Positions 1 to 8,060 of a DNA stretch of 33,212 nt are shown piece by piece (position 1 is the stretch's first letter; each line of letters begins with the position of its first letter). The stretch is from Acidobacteriota bacterium (GTDB taxonomy: Bacteria; Acidobacteriota; Thermoanaerobaculia; Thermoanaerobaculales; Sulfomarinibacteraceae): NCBI GenBank assembly GCA_024641545.1, contig JAHECW010000043.1, positions 1 to 33,212 on the forward strand, written 5' to 3'. The position numbers and the translations under genes are program-made. A model generated the notes under the pieces. That model had not been told where the DNA came from. It saw only the letters and a program-made list of their open reading frames with translations, and searched no databases.

Positions 1-1
1 C

Positions 2-400
2 TACCTGCAGCTCATGTCGGGCGGTTCACGTTTTTCCAGCCGCAACGAGGAGGTGTCGGCGATTTCCCGCGGTCTCAAGGCCATCGCCAAGGACCTCGAT
101 GTGCCGATGCTCGTCCTCTCCCAGCTCAGCCGGCAACCCGAACGCCGAGGCGGCGACCACCGGCCGCAGCTCTCCGACCTTCGTGAATCGGGGTCCATCG
201 AACAGGATGCGGACGTGGTGATGTTCATCATCCGGCCGTCGGTCTACGATCGTGAGGCCGAAGACCCCCGCAAGGCCGAGCTCATCATCGCCAAACAGCG
301 CAACGGGCCCATCGGTGACATCGACCTCGTCTTCCAGCACGAGTTCACCCGTTTCGAAAACGCGGACACGTCCCGACACGAGGGCGACGCTCCGTGGTAG
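2..400 (+). CDS. dnaB: Replicative DNA helicase DnaB, C-terminal part (5' end outside window)
   Basis: This is the last 132 codons of the replicative helicase, the hexameric RecA-fold ATPase that unwinds DNA at the replication fork. The frame is open from base 2 and begins with YLQLM, the residues that follow the Walker B aspartate in the DnaB family. It continues with the motif region [22 protein letters not shown], a KQRNGP segment and a C-terminal phenylalanine-rich strand, all typical of the DnaB C-terminal ATPase domain. The Walker A region and N-terminal primase-interaction domain lie upstream of the window. The stop codon lies inside the start of radA, giving a 7-nt overlap, so the two are probably translated from one transcript. 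Identification is firm; only the length is unknown. Confidence 0.95.
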   Translation, partial: YLQLMSGGSRFSSRNEEVSAISRGLKAIAKDLDVPMLVLSQLSRQPERRGGDHRPQLSDLRESGSIEQDADVVMFIIRPSVYDREAEDPRKAELIIAKQRNGPIGDIDLVFQHEFTRFENADTSRHEGDAPW

Positions 401-1764
401 CGCGCTCCGGCAAGGACATCATCTTCTTCTGCACCGACTGCGGCCACGAGTCGAGCAAGTGGCTCGGCCAGTGTCCCGGGTGTGATGCGTGGAACAGCTT
501 CGTCGAGGAGCCGAGAGCGCCCAGGGGAGGCGGTCAGCGCGGCTCGACGAAGTCCCCGGTCCGGCGCGGCGCAACCGCGGTGCCGGTGACCGAGGCCGCC
601 GCGGCTGCCACCAGCCGCACCCCCACCGGGCTCGACGGCGTCGACCGGGTCCTCGGCGGCGGCCTCGTCCCCGGATCCCTGGTCCTGGTGGCGGGCGAGC
701 CTGGGGTCGGCAAGTCGACTCTCCTGCTCCAGGTCGCGGCCGCGACCGCCGCCAATCGCGGGCCGGTCATCTATGTCACCGGCGAGGAGTCGTCCGAACA
801 GGTGGCGCTGCGCGCGCGCCGAATCGGCGGTCTCGAGCCCGAGCTCCTGCTCCTGCCCGAGACCTCCTGCGACGCAGTGATCGCGCAGCTCGAGGACATT
901 TCGGCGGAGCTCATCGTCGTCGACTCGATCCAGACCATGACCGCCGATGATCTCGACGCCGTCGCCGGTTCCGTGAGCCAGGTCCGCCAGGTGGCCGCCC
1001 GCTTCCAACACCTCGCCAAAACCCGCGGGATTCCCGTGGTCCTCGTCGGCCATGTCACCAAGGAAGGCCACATCGCCGGTCCAAAGCTGCTCGAACATCT
1101 GGTCGATGTTGTGCTCTCTCTCGAGGGCGAACCGAGCCACGATCTGAGGGTGTTGCGGGCGGGGAAGAACCGCTACGGGACGGTTGCCGAGCTTGCCCTC
1201 TATTCGATGACCGAAAACGGGCTCGAGAGCGTCTCGAACCCGTCCGCCTGGCTTCTCGAGGACCGTCGAAAAGGGGTCCCGGGATCCGTCGTCGCCGCGG
1301 CCCTCGAAGGCACGGCGCCGCTTCTCGTCGAGGTCCAGGCGCTGGCGGCGCCCTCCGCCCTCGGCACCCCGCGGCGGGTGGCCCAGGGCTTCGACGGTTC
1401 GCGCCTCGCACTCCTGGTCGCGGTCATCGAACGGCACGCCGGGATCTGCTTCACCGACCGCGACATCTTTCTCAACCTCGTGGGGGGGCTGTCGCTGAGA
1501 GAACCCGCCCTCGATCTCGCCGTCGCCGCCGCCCTGATCTCGTCGGCGGCGGATCGACCCCTCGCCACCGACATCGCGGTCTTCGGCGAGATCGGTCTCC
1601 TCGGTGAGGTCCGCGCTGTGAGCCGGACCGCGGAGAGGATCCGCGAGGCCGCTGCATTGGGCTTCGGCAGGGTCGCGCTGCCGGCACGGTCGGCGGATGC
1701 AAAGCTTCCGCTGTCGACGATTCCGATCGCGTCGGTCGTGGATCTCGTGGGTCTCCTGCACTAG
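394..1764 (+). CDS. radA: DNA repair protein RadA (Sms)
   Basis: RadA is a DnaB-related ATPase that drives branch migration of recombination intermediates during RecA-dependent repair. The 456-aa product matches the usual length of about 460. In order it shows a C4 zinc finger (C13, C16, C27, C30), a RecA-like core with Walker [10 protein letters not shown] at residues 101-109, the RadA signature KNRYG at 258-262 (KNRFG in most members, a conservative change), and a C-terminal Lon-protease-like domain from about residue 280. The start is a GTG at 394 that overlaps the dnaB stop; no other start would keep the zinc finger. The location directly behind dnaB suggests co-expression of two related hexameric helicases. 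No terminator is obvious in the 76-nt convergent gap to the glycosylase gene. Confidence 0.95.
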   Translation: MVARSGKDIIFFCTDCGHESSKWLGQCPGCDAWNSFVEEPRAPRGGGQRGSTKSPVRRGATAVPVTEAAAAATSRTPTGLDGVDRVLGGGLVPGSLVLVAGEPGVGKSTLLLQVAAATAANRGPVIYVTGEESSEQVALRARRIGGLEPELLLLPETSCDAVIAQLEDISAELIVVDSIQTMTADDLDAVAGSVSQVRQVAARFQHLAKTRGIPVVLVGHVTKEGHIAGPKLLEHLVDVVLSLEGEPSHDLRVLRAGKNRYGTVAELALYSMTENGLESVSNPSAWLLEDRRKGVPGSVVAAALEGTAPLLVEVQALAAPSALGTPRRVAQGFDGSRLALLVAVIERHAGICFTDRDIFLNLVGGLSLREPALDLAVAAALISSAADRPLATDIAVFGEIGLLGEVRAVSRTAERIREAAALGFGRVALPARSADAKLPLSTIPIASVVDLVGLLH

Positions 1765-1840
1765 CCCGGACAGCGGCGGATCGGAATCGGCTTGTCTTTG
1801 CGGTTTCTGCGATCGACCGACCGGCGCCCGTGCGGTTCAC

Positions 1841-2731
1841 TCACCGCTGTTCAAGATCCTCGATCCGCTTCGGCCAGTCGGCTTTGAGCAGCCGCGACAA
1901 CGAGCGGTCGGCGAGTACGCGCCCCTCGGTCTGGCATCGCGCACAGTAGTTGGCCTCTGAGTCGGCGTAGCGGATGCGCTGGACCGGAGCGCCGCAATCG
2001 GGGCACGGCTGACCGAATCGACCGTGGACCGCCATCTCGGCCCGGAAAGCGGTGACCACTTCCGGAAAACCGTCGCCGACGTCCGCCCGGAGTCGATCGG
2101 TCCACTCCGAAAGAACACCGACGGCGGCCTGGTGGAGCCGCCGGGCCTCCTCATCAACAAGTCCCGTCGAAAGCTTGAAAGGTGACAGCCGCGCCCGGTG
2201 GAGAATCTCGTCCGAGTAGGCATTGCCGATCCCGCTGAGAATCCGCGGATCCGTGAGCGCGCGCTTGAGGGTGTGGCGTTCGCGCCTGACGGCCGCCAGA
2301 AACGCCTCGTATCCCGCCTCGAGCACCTCGAGGCCGCCGGGGTCGTGAGCCGCGAGCCGGTCGCGCCCGCTGACGATGTGGATGGAGGCCCGGCGCTTCG
2401 ACCCGGCCTCGGTCAGCAGCACCGTGCCGTCGGCGAAATCGAACGCGGCCAGCCCGCCTCGTTTCGGCGGCGCGGCGCCGGGCACTCTCCATTTCAGGCG
2501 GCCCGCGATCATGAGGTGGATCACCACGAAACACTCGCCGTCGAGTGCGAAGACCACCCGCTTGCCGAGCCGCGAGACCTCGAGCAGGCGTCGACCTGCC
2601 GCCTCGTCGGGCGACGGCTCGACCGTTCGCAGCACGAAGGGGTTGGTCACCCGCAGCCGTTCGAGGCGCGAACCCCCGACCAGTCGGTTGAGACACTCGA
2701 CATAGACCGTGACATCGGGCAGCTCGGGCAT
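1841..2731 (-). CDS. mutM: Formamidopyrimidine-DNA glycosylase / endonuclease VIII-like protein
   Basis: This is a base-excision-repair DNA glycosylase/AP lyase of the Fpg/Nei family, which removes oxidised bases. The protein starts MPELPDV, giving the family's catalytic Pro2 and Glu3 (the start is thus certain), and has the conserved Lys57 in LGKR. The helix-two-turn-helix region contains SGIGNAYSDEIL. A C-terminal zinc finger has cysteines at about 243, 246, 263 and 266. At 296 aa it is longer than typical Fpg (about 270) because some 29 residues follow the zinc finger. The finger's conserved arginine (QRATFYC in E. coli Fpg) is replaced: this protein has DSEANYC. It may therefore belong to a divergent Fpg-like clade, so substrate preference should not be assumed. 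It is the last gene of the minus-strand run from the tRNA at 5850. Confidence 0.9.
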   Translation of the reverse strand: MPELPDVTVYVECLNRLVGGSRLERLRVTNPFVLRTVEPSPDEAAGRRLLEVSRLGKRVVFALDGECFVVIHLMIAGRLKWRVPGAAPPKRGGLAAFDFADGTVLLTEAGSKRRASIHIVSGRDRLAAHDPGGLEVLEAGYEAFLAAVRRERHTLKRALTDPRILSGIGNAYSDEILHRARLSPFKLSTGLVDEEARRLHQAAVGVLSEWTDRLRADVGDGFPEVVTAFRAEMAVHGRFGQPCPDCGAPVQRIRYADSEANYCARCQTEGRVLADRSLSRLLKADWPKRIEDLEQR

Positions 2732-2760
2732 GGACCCATGGTACCGGCTCCAAGGAAATC

Positions 2761-2880
2761 AACCACGAAGACGGGAAGATCGCGAAGCATCACAATCGAG
2801 GTTCTTTCGGACGCGGCGAACGGCCTTCGAAAGAACCTCGACCGGATCTCTGCGATGTTCTTTGCGCCCTTGCGGTGAAA
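2761..2880. repeat. Imperfect palindromic intergenic repeat with a perfect 14-bp inverted core
   Basis: The intergenic space between the M20 hydrolase and the glycosylase gene is filled by one large imperfect palindrome. The core is a perfect 14-bp inverted repeat at 2796-2809 and 2828-2841 with an 18-nt loop. The outer arms are quasi-repeats: ACGAAG/GGGAAG/GCGAAG at 2764-2788 on the left, and GCGATG-TTTGCG-TTGCGG on the right at 2850-2876. This layout resembles the dispersed 'accacgaag...ctttgtggtg' type of palindrome seen in many bacterial genomes. In the transcript it could act as a terminator or an RNA-stability hairpin ahead of the glycosylase gene; there is no T-tract. Calling it a repeat family is inference because only one copy is visible. 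Confidence 0.55.
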
Positions 2881-2889
2881 ACCCGGGCT

Positions 2890-4137
2890 CTATTCTTCGG
2901 TGGCCCCCGGTGCGGCTGCCTGGTAGATCTCGGTGAACATGGCGTAGAAGGCCATGGCCGGCTGGAGCTGGGCGAGGGCGATCTGGTCGTTGACCGTGTG
3001 CGAGTGGATCTCGTCGGCGGGTCCGAAACCGATCGTCGGGATGCCGAACAGCCCCGCCGTGGCGCAGCCGCTGGAGGAGAACTTCGACCGGTGCATCCGC
3101 GGCTCGCGACCGAGCACGCGGCGGGCGGTCGAGACCGCGGCCTTCACCGCCGCGCTGTCAACGGGTGTCTCCCACGCCGGAAAGACCTTGTCGGTCGGGT
3201 AGGCAAAGCCCCGCCAGGACGGTTTGTTGTAATCGAGCAGCCTGACCTCGGCGCCGCAGGCCTTCACCGCGGCCAGATCGTTGATCTCGGCGATGGCGCC
3301 CTCCGGGGTCTCGCCAATGGTCAAGCGGCGATCGATGTGAACCCGGCACTCATCGGGGATCGCGGTCAACGACGGGGATTGCGAGCGAAACTCGGTCACC
3401 GCGATGGAGCCGCGCCCCAGGTTCGGGTGATCGGTCGAGAGTTTGCCGTGGAGTTCGGCGAGCGATTCGACGATGGGGTTCATCAGGTAGATGGCGTTCG
3501 TGCCGCGGTCGGGCTGCGATCCGTGGGTCGACACCCCCCGGGTGACAACCTCGATCTCCATCCGGCCGCGCTGCCCGTAACAGACACCGAGGTGGGACGG
3601 CATGGTCACCACCACCGCTTCGGGTCTGAGATCGGTCTCATTGACGAGATACTGCCAGGCCAGACTCACACAATCCTCGCCGTTGACGGTTGCCGTGACC
3701 CAGATCGAGAAGTCGTCGGGAAGGCCGATCCTGGCCGCCAGGGCGACACCATGGATGACGGAAGCCACGCCGCCCTTCTGATCCGAGGCGCCGCGTCCGA
3801 AGAGGATGCCGCCCGAGACCACGCCCCGGAACGGGTCGTACTTCCAGTCGGTCGGATTGCTGATCCCGACCGTGTCGACATGGGCGTCGAACGCCAGGAC
3901 CCGGGGGCCGCTGCCGAAACGGCCGAGCACATTGCCCATCTCATCGAGGTGGACATCGCGATACCCCAGCTTTTCCATCTCCCGCATGACCCGTTCGCAG
4001 ACAAGTCGCTCACCGCGACTCGGCGACGGGAGGGTCACCAGATCCCTGAGAAACTCGATACACTCCGGCGCGCTTTCTTCGGCCAGCCGAAAGGTGTGCG
4101 CCGCCTGTTCCGGCGGAATCACGTTGTCGATATCCAT
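2890..4137 (-). CDS. M20-family metallohydrolase (YgeY-like)
   Basis: This is a zinc-dependent amidohydrolase/peptidase of family M20, closest in style to the YgeY group. Motifs in order are DAHVDTV (metal His and catalytic Asp), GRGASDQKGG (bridging Asp), NGED (catalytic Glu followed by Asp where many members have Glu-Glu), a dimerisation domain containing GVSTHGSQPDRG and DRRLTIGET, and a C-terminal metal His in EIHSHTVND. The ATG at 4137 is preferred because GGAG lies 6 nt upstream. A GTG at 4176 in the same frame would add 13 residues but has no good ribosome site. The natural substrate cannot be read from sequence. YgeY relatives are associated with selenium/purine metabolism in enterobacteria, but no such neighbours occur here. 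It sits between yggS and the glycosylase on the same strand. Confidence 0.85.
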   Translation of the reverse strand: MDIDNVIPPEQAAHTFRLAEESAPECIEFLRDLVTLPSPSRGERLVCERVMREMEKLGYRDVHLDEMGNVLGRFGSGPRVLAFDAHVDTVGISNPTDWKYDPFRGVVSGGILFGRGASDQKGGVASVIHGVALAARIGLPDDFSIWVTATVNGEDCVSLAWQYLVNETDLRPEAVVVTMPSHLGVCYGQRGRMEIEVVTRGVSTHGSQPDRGTNAIYLMNPIVESLAELHGKLSTDHPNLGRGSIAVTEFRSQSPSLTAIPDECRVHIDRRLTIGETPEGAIAEINDLAAVKACGAEVRLLDYNKPSWRGFAYPTDKVFPAWETPVDSAAVKAAVSTARRVLGREPRMHRSKFSSSGCATAGLFGIPTIGFGPADEIHSHTVNDQIALAQLQPAMAFYAMFTEIYQAAAPGATEE

Positions 4138-4250
4138 GATGTGCTCCACGACCTTCGTCGATGAGAATTTTTTCACAATGCTCGGCGGGGAGCAAGAAGA
4201 AATTGCCTCCCGTTCAAGGGTCGCCCGCTCCGGCCTCGGTCGGCACCATC

Positions 4251-4946
4251 TCAGTCGCCTCGCGGCCCGAAAATCGCCGTGCCGACGCGGACAAGGGTCG
4301 CTCCTTCGGCCACCGCGACCTCGAAATCGTGGCTCATCCCCATGGACAGCTCCGGCAGGGCGTGACCGGTCTCATCCTGGAGTCGATCACGAAGCTCGCG
4401 CAGCCCGCGGTAGTACGGCCGTGAGGCTTCGGGATCGGCGGTGAACGGCGGGATCGCCATGATCCCTCTCACCGCCAAACGATCATGCCGGCAAACCTCT
4501 TCAAGGAGCTCCCGCGCCCCAGCGGGGATCACGCCGGCCTTCTGCGGTTCGCTTCCGACATTGATCTCGAGCAGGACATCCATCACCCGTTCGGGCCAGT
4601 GCTTCTCGAGGAGAGATTGGAGACGGTCTCCGATCTCCGGCCGATCGACGGTGTGGATCACGTCAAAGACCTCGAGGGCGGCTCGGGCCTTGTTCCGCTG
4701 CAGCGGACCGATGAGGTGCCATCTCGCCGAACGGACGCCGGGTTTCTTGGCCTGTGCCTCCTGGACGCGATTCTCCCCGAGATCACGAGCACCGGCGGCC
4801 ACGGCCTCGTCGACAACCTCGGCCGGATGCGTCTTGGAAACCGAGATCAGCGTGACCTCGTTCGGGTCGCGACCGGCGGTCTCGGCCGCCGCGACGATCC
4901 GGCCCTGCACCGCCGCCAGCCGTCCGGTAAGATCGTTCGTCGCCAT
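4251..4946 (-). CDS. yggS: YggS/PLPBP-family pyridoxal-phosphate homeostasis protein
   Basis: This is a single-domain PLP-binding TIM barrel of the YggS/YlmE/PROSC family, which buffers pyridoxal 5'-phosphate and has no known enzymatic reaction. The PLP lysine is K38 in SVSKTHP. Other family marks are GENRVQEAQ, WHLIGPLQRNK, NVGSEPQKAG, GIMAIPP and the C-terminal LSMGMSHDFEVAVAEG followed by VRVGTAIFG. From the ATG at 4946 the protein has 231 residues, matching the usual 225-235. An in-frame ATG at 4979 would add 11 residues and overlap the upstream zinc-ribbon gene by 23 nt, so it remains possible. The gene follows the zinc-ribbon gene with a 10-nt gap and is probably co-transcribed with it. 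Confidence 0.93.
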   Translation of the reverse strand: MATNDLTGRLAAVQGRIVAAAETAGRDPNEVTLISVSKTHPAEVVDEAVAAGARDLGENRVQEAQAKKPGVRSARWHLIGPLQRNKARAALEVFDVIHTVDRPEIGDRLQSLLEKHWPERVMDVLLEINVGSEPQKAGVIPAGARELLEEVCRHDRLAVRGIMAIPPFTADPEASRPYYRGLRELRDRLQDETGHALPELSMGMSHDFEVAVAEGATLVRVGTAIFGPRGD

Positions 4947-4956
4947 CGCTGCCGGC

Positions 4957-5706
4957 TCAGACGCTCCCGGTGGTCTCATTCACCCCGTCGAGGGTCTCTT
5001 GCATGAACAGAATCCGGTGGCAGGTCTCACAGGCGATGATCTCTTCACAACGCCGCACCCGCTGTTGGAGATGGGGTCGCAGCGCAAAGTGGCAGAGCGA
5101 ACAGGAACCATCCATGACCGCCGCCATCGCGGTGCCCTTCTTCGACGCCAGTAAACGCAGAAACCGCGCGCGGTTCTTGGGTGCGACATCGGCTTCGAGG
5201 GCTTTGGCCTCGGTCACGAGCGTGTGGACCTGCGCCATGATTTCCTTTTTCCGCTTCTCCCACGCCTGGACCACCTGTTTGTGCGCCGCCTCTTCTTCCG
5301 GCCGCGCACTGCGACGCTCCTCGAGCTCCGCGGCGAGGTCACGGTTGGCATCTTCGAGTTCACGCCGACGCTTGGACGCCTCCTCGAGGGCCTTGGCGGC
5401 GTAGTCGATCTCTGAAATCACAGCGGTGAACTCCCGCTCGTTTGTGACCATCCCCTTCTGCCGCTGGAAATGTTCGAGCTCGAGCTTCCACTCCTCTTCC
5501 TTCTTGCGGACCTCTCTGAGCTCGGTTTCGTGCTCCTGCACCTGCTCTTCGATCTTTTCGAGCTCAACCTGACGGTCAAGATTGGCTTGTTGGAGTGCCT
5601 GAACCTCGATCGGAGGGGATTGGCGCTCTCGAATCGCCACGGCGATGCGATCGTACAGTTCCTGGAGCCGGACCAATATAGCGAGATCTTGACGTACGTT
5701 GTTCAC
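4957..5706 (-). CDS. Coiled-coil protein with C4-type zinc ribbon (DUF164 / zf-RING_7)
   Basis: The 249-aa product has a long N-terminal antiparallel coiled coil (residues about 1-190, rich in Glu, Lys, Gln and Arg) followed by a C-terminal zinc ribbon with CSLC and CETC pairs about 25 residues apart. This layout is that of the bacterial C4-type zinc-ribbon family (pfam zf-RING_7). Members are thought to bind nucleic acid or act as small adaptors, but a specific role is not established. The GTG at 5706 is chosen as start because AAGGGG lies 5 nt upstream. Starting further upstream would read through the tRNA gene, which the frame happens to leave open. The adjacent yggS gene is 10 nt downstream. 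Confidence 0.85.
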   Translation of the reverse strand: MNNVRQDLAILVRLQELYDRIAVAIRERQSPPIEVQALQQANLDRQVELEKIEEQVQEHETELREVRKKEEEWKLELEHFQRQKGMVTNEREFTAVISEIDYAAKALEEASKRRRELEDANRDLAAELEERRSARPEEEAAHKQVVQAWEKRKKEIMAQVHTLVTEAKALEADVAPKNRARFLRLLASKKGTAMAAVMDGSCSLCHFALRPHLQQRVRRCEEIIACETCHRILFMQETLDGVNETTGSV

Positions 5707-5777
5707 CGCTACCCCTTGTTGCAAAGTTCGAAAGAACCAGTTCGATACCGCTGCCGTCGAACCCTTTCGACGGGCCA

Positions 5778-5850
5778 TGGGCCCACCAGGATTCGAACCT
5801 GGGACCGACCGGTTATGAGCCGGCGGCTCTAACCGCTGAGCTATGGGCCC
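5778..5850 (-). tRNA. tRNA with anticodon CAU, probably tRNA-Ile2 (lysidine type)
   Basis: A complete 73-nt cloverleaf can be drawn. The acceptor stem is GGGCCCA paired with TGGGCCC, the D arm contains AGCTCAGCGGTTAGAGC, the anticodon stem is GCCGG/CCGGT around the loop CTCATAA, and the T arm is CCAGG-TTCGAAT-CCTGG. The anticodon is CAU. Between the CAU alternatives, initiator tRNA is excluded by the paired acceptor end. The loop context and variable region (GGCTCATAACC followed by CGGTC) look more like tRNA-Ile2, whose C34 becomes lysidine by TilS, than like elongator tRNA-Met; this choice is a judgement. The CCA end is not encoded. Confidence 0.93.
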
Positions 5851-5855
5851 AGCGC

Positions 5856-5884
5856 ATTCTAGCTCCGACGGCATCGAAGAACAA
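5856..5884 (-). promoter_or_regulatory. Candidate sigma-70 promoter of the tRNA-Ile2 / zinc-ribbon / yggS run
   Basis: Read on the minus strand there is TTGTTC (5879-5884), a 17-nt spacer and TAGAAT (5856-5861). The -10 is 5 of 6 to consensus and the -35 is weak. The -10 ends only 5 nt before the mature tRNA 5' end, so the primary transcript would carry almost no leader. Confidence 0.45.
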
Positions 5885-5928
5885 GGCGCAGGTTGCAGAG
5901 GGGAACGATTCTCGGGGTGAGCCGGTCA

Positions 5929-5951
5929 CCTTGATTCGTGCCGAATCAAGG
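5929..5951 (-). terminator. Hairpin downstream of rpoD, terminator-like without T-tract
   Basis: A perfect 9-bp stem (CCTTGATTC / GAATCAAGG) closes a 5-nt loop about 40 nt beyond the rpoD stop on the minus strand. No T-run follows, so it may be an RNA 3'-end stabiliser or a weak terminator between rpoD and the tRNA promoter. Confidence 0.4.
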
Positions 5952-5992
5952 GCAAGCGTGCGTCGAGAGTCGTCAGTCAGGGACGCGCCTGA

Positions 5993-7708
5993 TCAGTTGT
6001 TCCCTTCCGAGAACGGCTTGAGCAGGTGCGCCCGCGTCGGGTGGCGGAGCTTTCTCAGCGCCTTGTACTCGATCTGACGAATCCGCTCGCGGGTCACGTT
6101 GAAGGTCCGCCCGACCTCCTCGAGGGTGTGCTCGGTGCCGTCGCCGATTCCGAATCGCAGCTTCAAGACCTGCTCTTCGCGCGGCGTCAGCGACTTGAGC
6201 ACCGACTCGGTGTGGTCCTTGAGGGTCCGCATGATCACCGCATCGATGGGCGAGACCGAGTTGGTGTCCTCGATGAAGTCGCCGAGGTGGGAGTCCTCTT
6301 CCTCACCGATGGGAGTTTCCAGCGAAATCGGCTCCTGTGAGATCTTGTGGATCTTGCGGATCTTGGAGACCGGCATCTCCATCCGGCCCGCGATCTCCTC
6401 CACGGTGGGCTCGCGGCCGAGCTCCTGGACCAGCATCCTCGTCGTCCGGGTGAGCTTGTTGATGGTCTCGATCATGTGGACCGGAATCCGGATCGTCCTC
6501 GCCTGGTCGGCGATGGCGCGAGTGATGGCCTGTCTGATCCACCACGTGGCGTAGGTTGAAAACTTGTATCCGCGGCGGTATTCAAACTTGTCCACCGCCT
6601 TCATCAATCCGATGTTGCCCTCTTGAATGAGATCGAGGAACTGGAGCCCGCGATTGGTGTACTTCTTGGCGATGGAAACCACCAGGCGCAGGTTGGCGAC
6701 GATGAGCTCCTGCTTCGCCTGATCGGTGTTGCCCTCGCCCCGTCGGACCTCGGCCAGAAGGAGCTTGAGATCGTCGTACGGCGTCTCGAACCGCTCTTCG
6801 AGCTTCTCGAGCTCGTCTTCATAGCGGCCGACCCGGGCCTGGTAGAACTGGCGCCGCTCCTTGTTGCGTTCCAGCTGGAGCTTTTTTCGATCCCGGTTGA
6901 TGGTCTGGATGGGAATCGAGAACTGGCGTTCGACCTCGCCGAGGAAGGTGAGAAGCCGGTTCCTGGTCGTCGTCGTGAAATCCGCCCTGCGGACCAGCAG
7001 CGCGATGTCGGCGGTATTGTCGTCAATCTTGTCCGACAATTCGGTGTGTCGTTTTCCACTCCTCTTGCATCGCCGCAGACGACGCTTGAGCTCCTTCGAC
7101 TCTTCATCAAGACGGTTGATGGTCCTGAAGATGCCGAGGTTCTCGACTACCCGATCCTCGGCCTTTTCGTCGATTTCGGCAATGTGGCCCTGGAGCAGCT
7201 CGCGAACGCCGCGGCGCTCGCGCCGAGCCCGCTCGTTGGTCCTGAGGAAGAGCTCGAGCAGTTCCGGCTCCTTGGACAGCGCGATAAAGACCCTGGCCTC
7301 GCCGGCCTCGATCCGCTGCGCGATCTCGACCTCACCCTCGCGGTCGAGGAGCTTGACCGTCCCCATTTCGCGCAGATACATGCGCACCGGGTCGTTGGTC
7401 TTTTCGAGTTGGTCGGTCGCTGCACGAGCAGGAGGCTTGGCCTGAGTACCTTCCTCCTTGTCATCGGCGTCGGCAGAATCTCCGGCGTCCTTCGGCTCGG
7501 CCTCGACGCTGTCAGCCTCGACAACGTCGATTTCGAGTTCCCCCAACCGGATATAAATGTCATCAAGCTTTTCGGCGATGCCGGTAACTTCCTCGGGGAG
7601 GTGCTCGAAGAGCTCCTCGTACATGATGAACCCGCGATCCTTACCGGTCTGAATCAGCTTGTTGAGCTCGGGGTACTTTTCCTCAGCCAGTACGCGCGGC
7701 TGCTCCAT
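5993..7708 (-). CDS. rpoD: RNA polymerase primary sigma factor (sigma-70 / RpoD)
   Basis: This is the housekeeping sigma factor that directs RNA polymerase to -35/-10 promoters. The 571-aa protein has a short region 1.1-like N-terminus, then an acidic Asp/Glu/Ala linker (about 64-95). Region 1.2 is [13 protein letters not shown] (about 104-116), followed by a charged non-conserved insert to about 325. Regions 2.1-2.4 run from [13 protein letters not shown] through [15 protein letters not shown] (330-400), then region 3. Region 4 has [14 protein letters not shown] and the helix-turn-helix [20 protein letters not shown] (about 505-550). The ATG is supported by GAGGTG 7 nt upstream. It is the last gene of the rpsU-mutS2-dnaG-rpoD block, but a 352-nt spacer and candidate promoter allow independent expression. 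Confidence 0.97.
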   Translation of the reverse strand: MEQPRVLAEEKYPELNKLIQTGKDRGFIMYEELFEHLPEEVTGIAEKLDDIYIRLGELEIDVVEADSVEAEPKDAGDSADADDKEEGTQAKPPARAATDQLEKTNDPVRMYLREMGTVKLLDREGEVEIAQRIEAGEARVFIALSKEPELLELFLRTNERARRERRGVRELLQGHIAEIDEKAEDRVVENLGIFRTINRLDEESKELKRRLRRCKRSGKRHTELSDKIDDNTADIALLVRRADFTTTTRNRLLTFLGEVERQFSIPIQTINRDRKKLQLERNKERRQFYQARVGRYEDELEKLEERFETPYDDLKLLLAEVRRGEGNTDQAKQELIVANLRLVVSIAKKYTNRGLQFLDLIQEGNIGLMKAVDKFEYRRGYKFSTYATWWIRQAITRAIADQARTIRIPVHMIETINKLTRTTRMLVQELGREPTVEEIAGRMEMPVSKIRKIHKISQEPISLETPIGEEEDSHLGDFIEDTNSVSPIDAVIMRTLKDHTESVLKSLTPREEQVLKLRFGIGDGTEHTLEEVGRTFNVTRERIRQIEYKALRKLRHPTRAHLLKPFSEGNN

Positions 7709-8060
7709 GAATTGTCACCTCAAATCGTATGCGTATTTTCGTTGTGCCCTCAGTCCCGATTTGACCGAGCGTTCGGCCTCTGCACGCGGTCGAACAACAG
7801 ATTCTGACCGCAGTCGCTTCCCACACGGAGGTATTCACTGGAAATCGTCCATCGGGTACGAGAGCGTGGCGGGCACATCGCGATCGAAACAGACCTTCTC
7901 TTGAGGTCCTGTCGCCATCTGACGGAATATGGGTCCCGAACCTCGTTTTGGCAACCCCCTGAGACCAGAATCAGCAAAAAAACTCCAAAATTGGCCGAAT
8001 CTGCACCGGAACGGTGAATATCATGACAGGCTCCGTCCCGAGAAACCGGCCGATGGAGGG
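7709..8060 (-). other. 352-nt dnaG-rpoD intergenic spacer
   Basis: This spacer probably forms the rpoD leader. It holds one candidate promoter (7926-7954) and the rpoD ribosome site (GAGGTG near 7716-7721, minus strand). A 75-codon open frame at 7750-7977 lacks a ribosome site and recognisable content and is not called. The stretch 7970-8000 is A-rich on the plus strand. No hairpin terminator with a T-run was seen behind dnaG. Confidence 0.5.
7926..7954 (-). promoter_or_regulatory. Candidate promoter upstream of rpoD
   Basis: On the minus strand TTGCCA (7949-7954, 5 of 6 to the -35 consensus) is followed by a 17-nt spacer and CATATT (7926-7931, 4 of 6 to the -10). Transcription from here would give a leader of about 210 nt before rpoD. 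An internal promoter for rpoD behind dnaG is known in other macromolecular-synthesis operons, which makes it plausible; it is a pattern match only. Confidence 0.35.

Noticed and set aside
244-1761. 505-codon minus-strand frame opposite radA
   Set aside because: Low-complexity Arg/Gly/Glu sequence mirroring the radA codons; radA itself has all its motifs.
5707-5874. N-terminal extension of the zinc-ribbon protein through the tRNA gene
   Set aside because: The open frame here encodes the cloverleaf of a tRNA; the GTG at 5706 with AAGGGG is the better start.
7750-7977. 75-codon frame between dnaG and rpoD starting MLILVSGGCQNE
   Set aside because: The beginning looks faintly lipoprotein-like, but the remainder is unstructured Arg/Ser-rich, no ribosome site is present, and the candidate rpoD promoter overlaps it.
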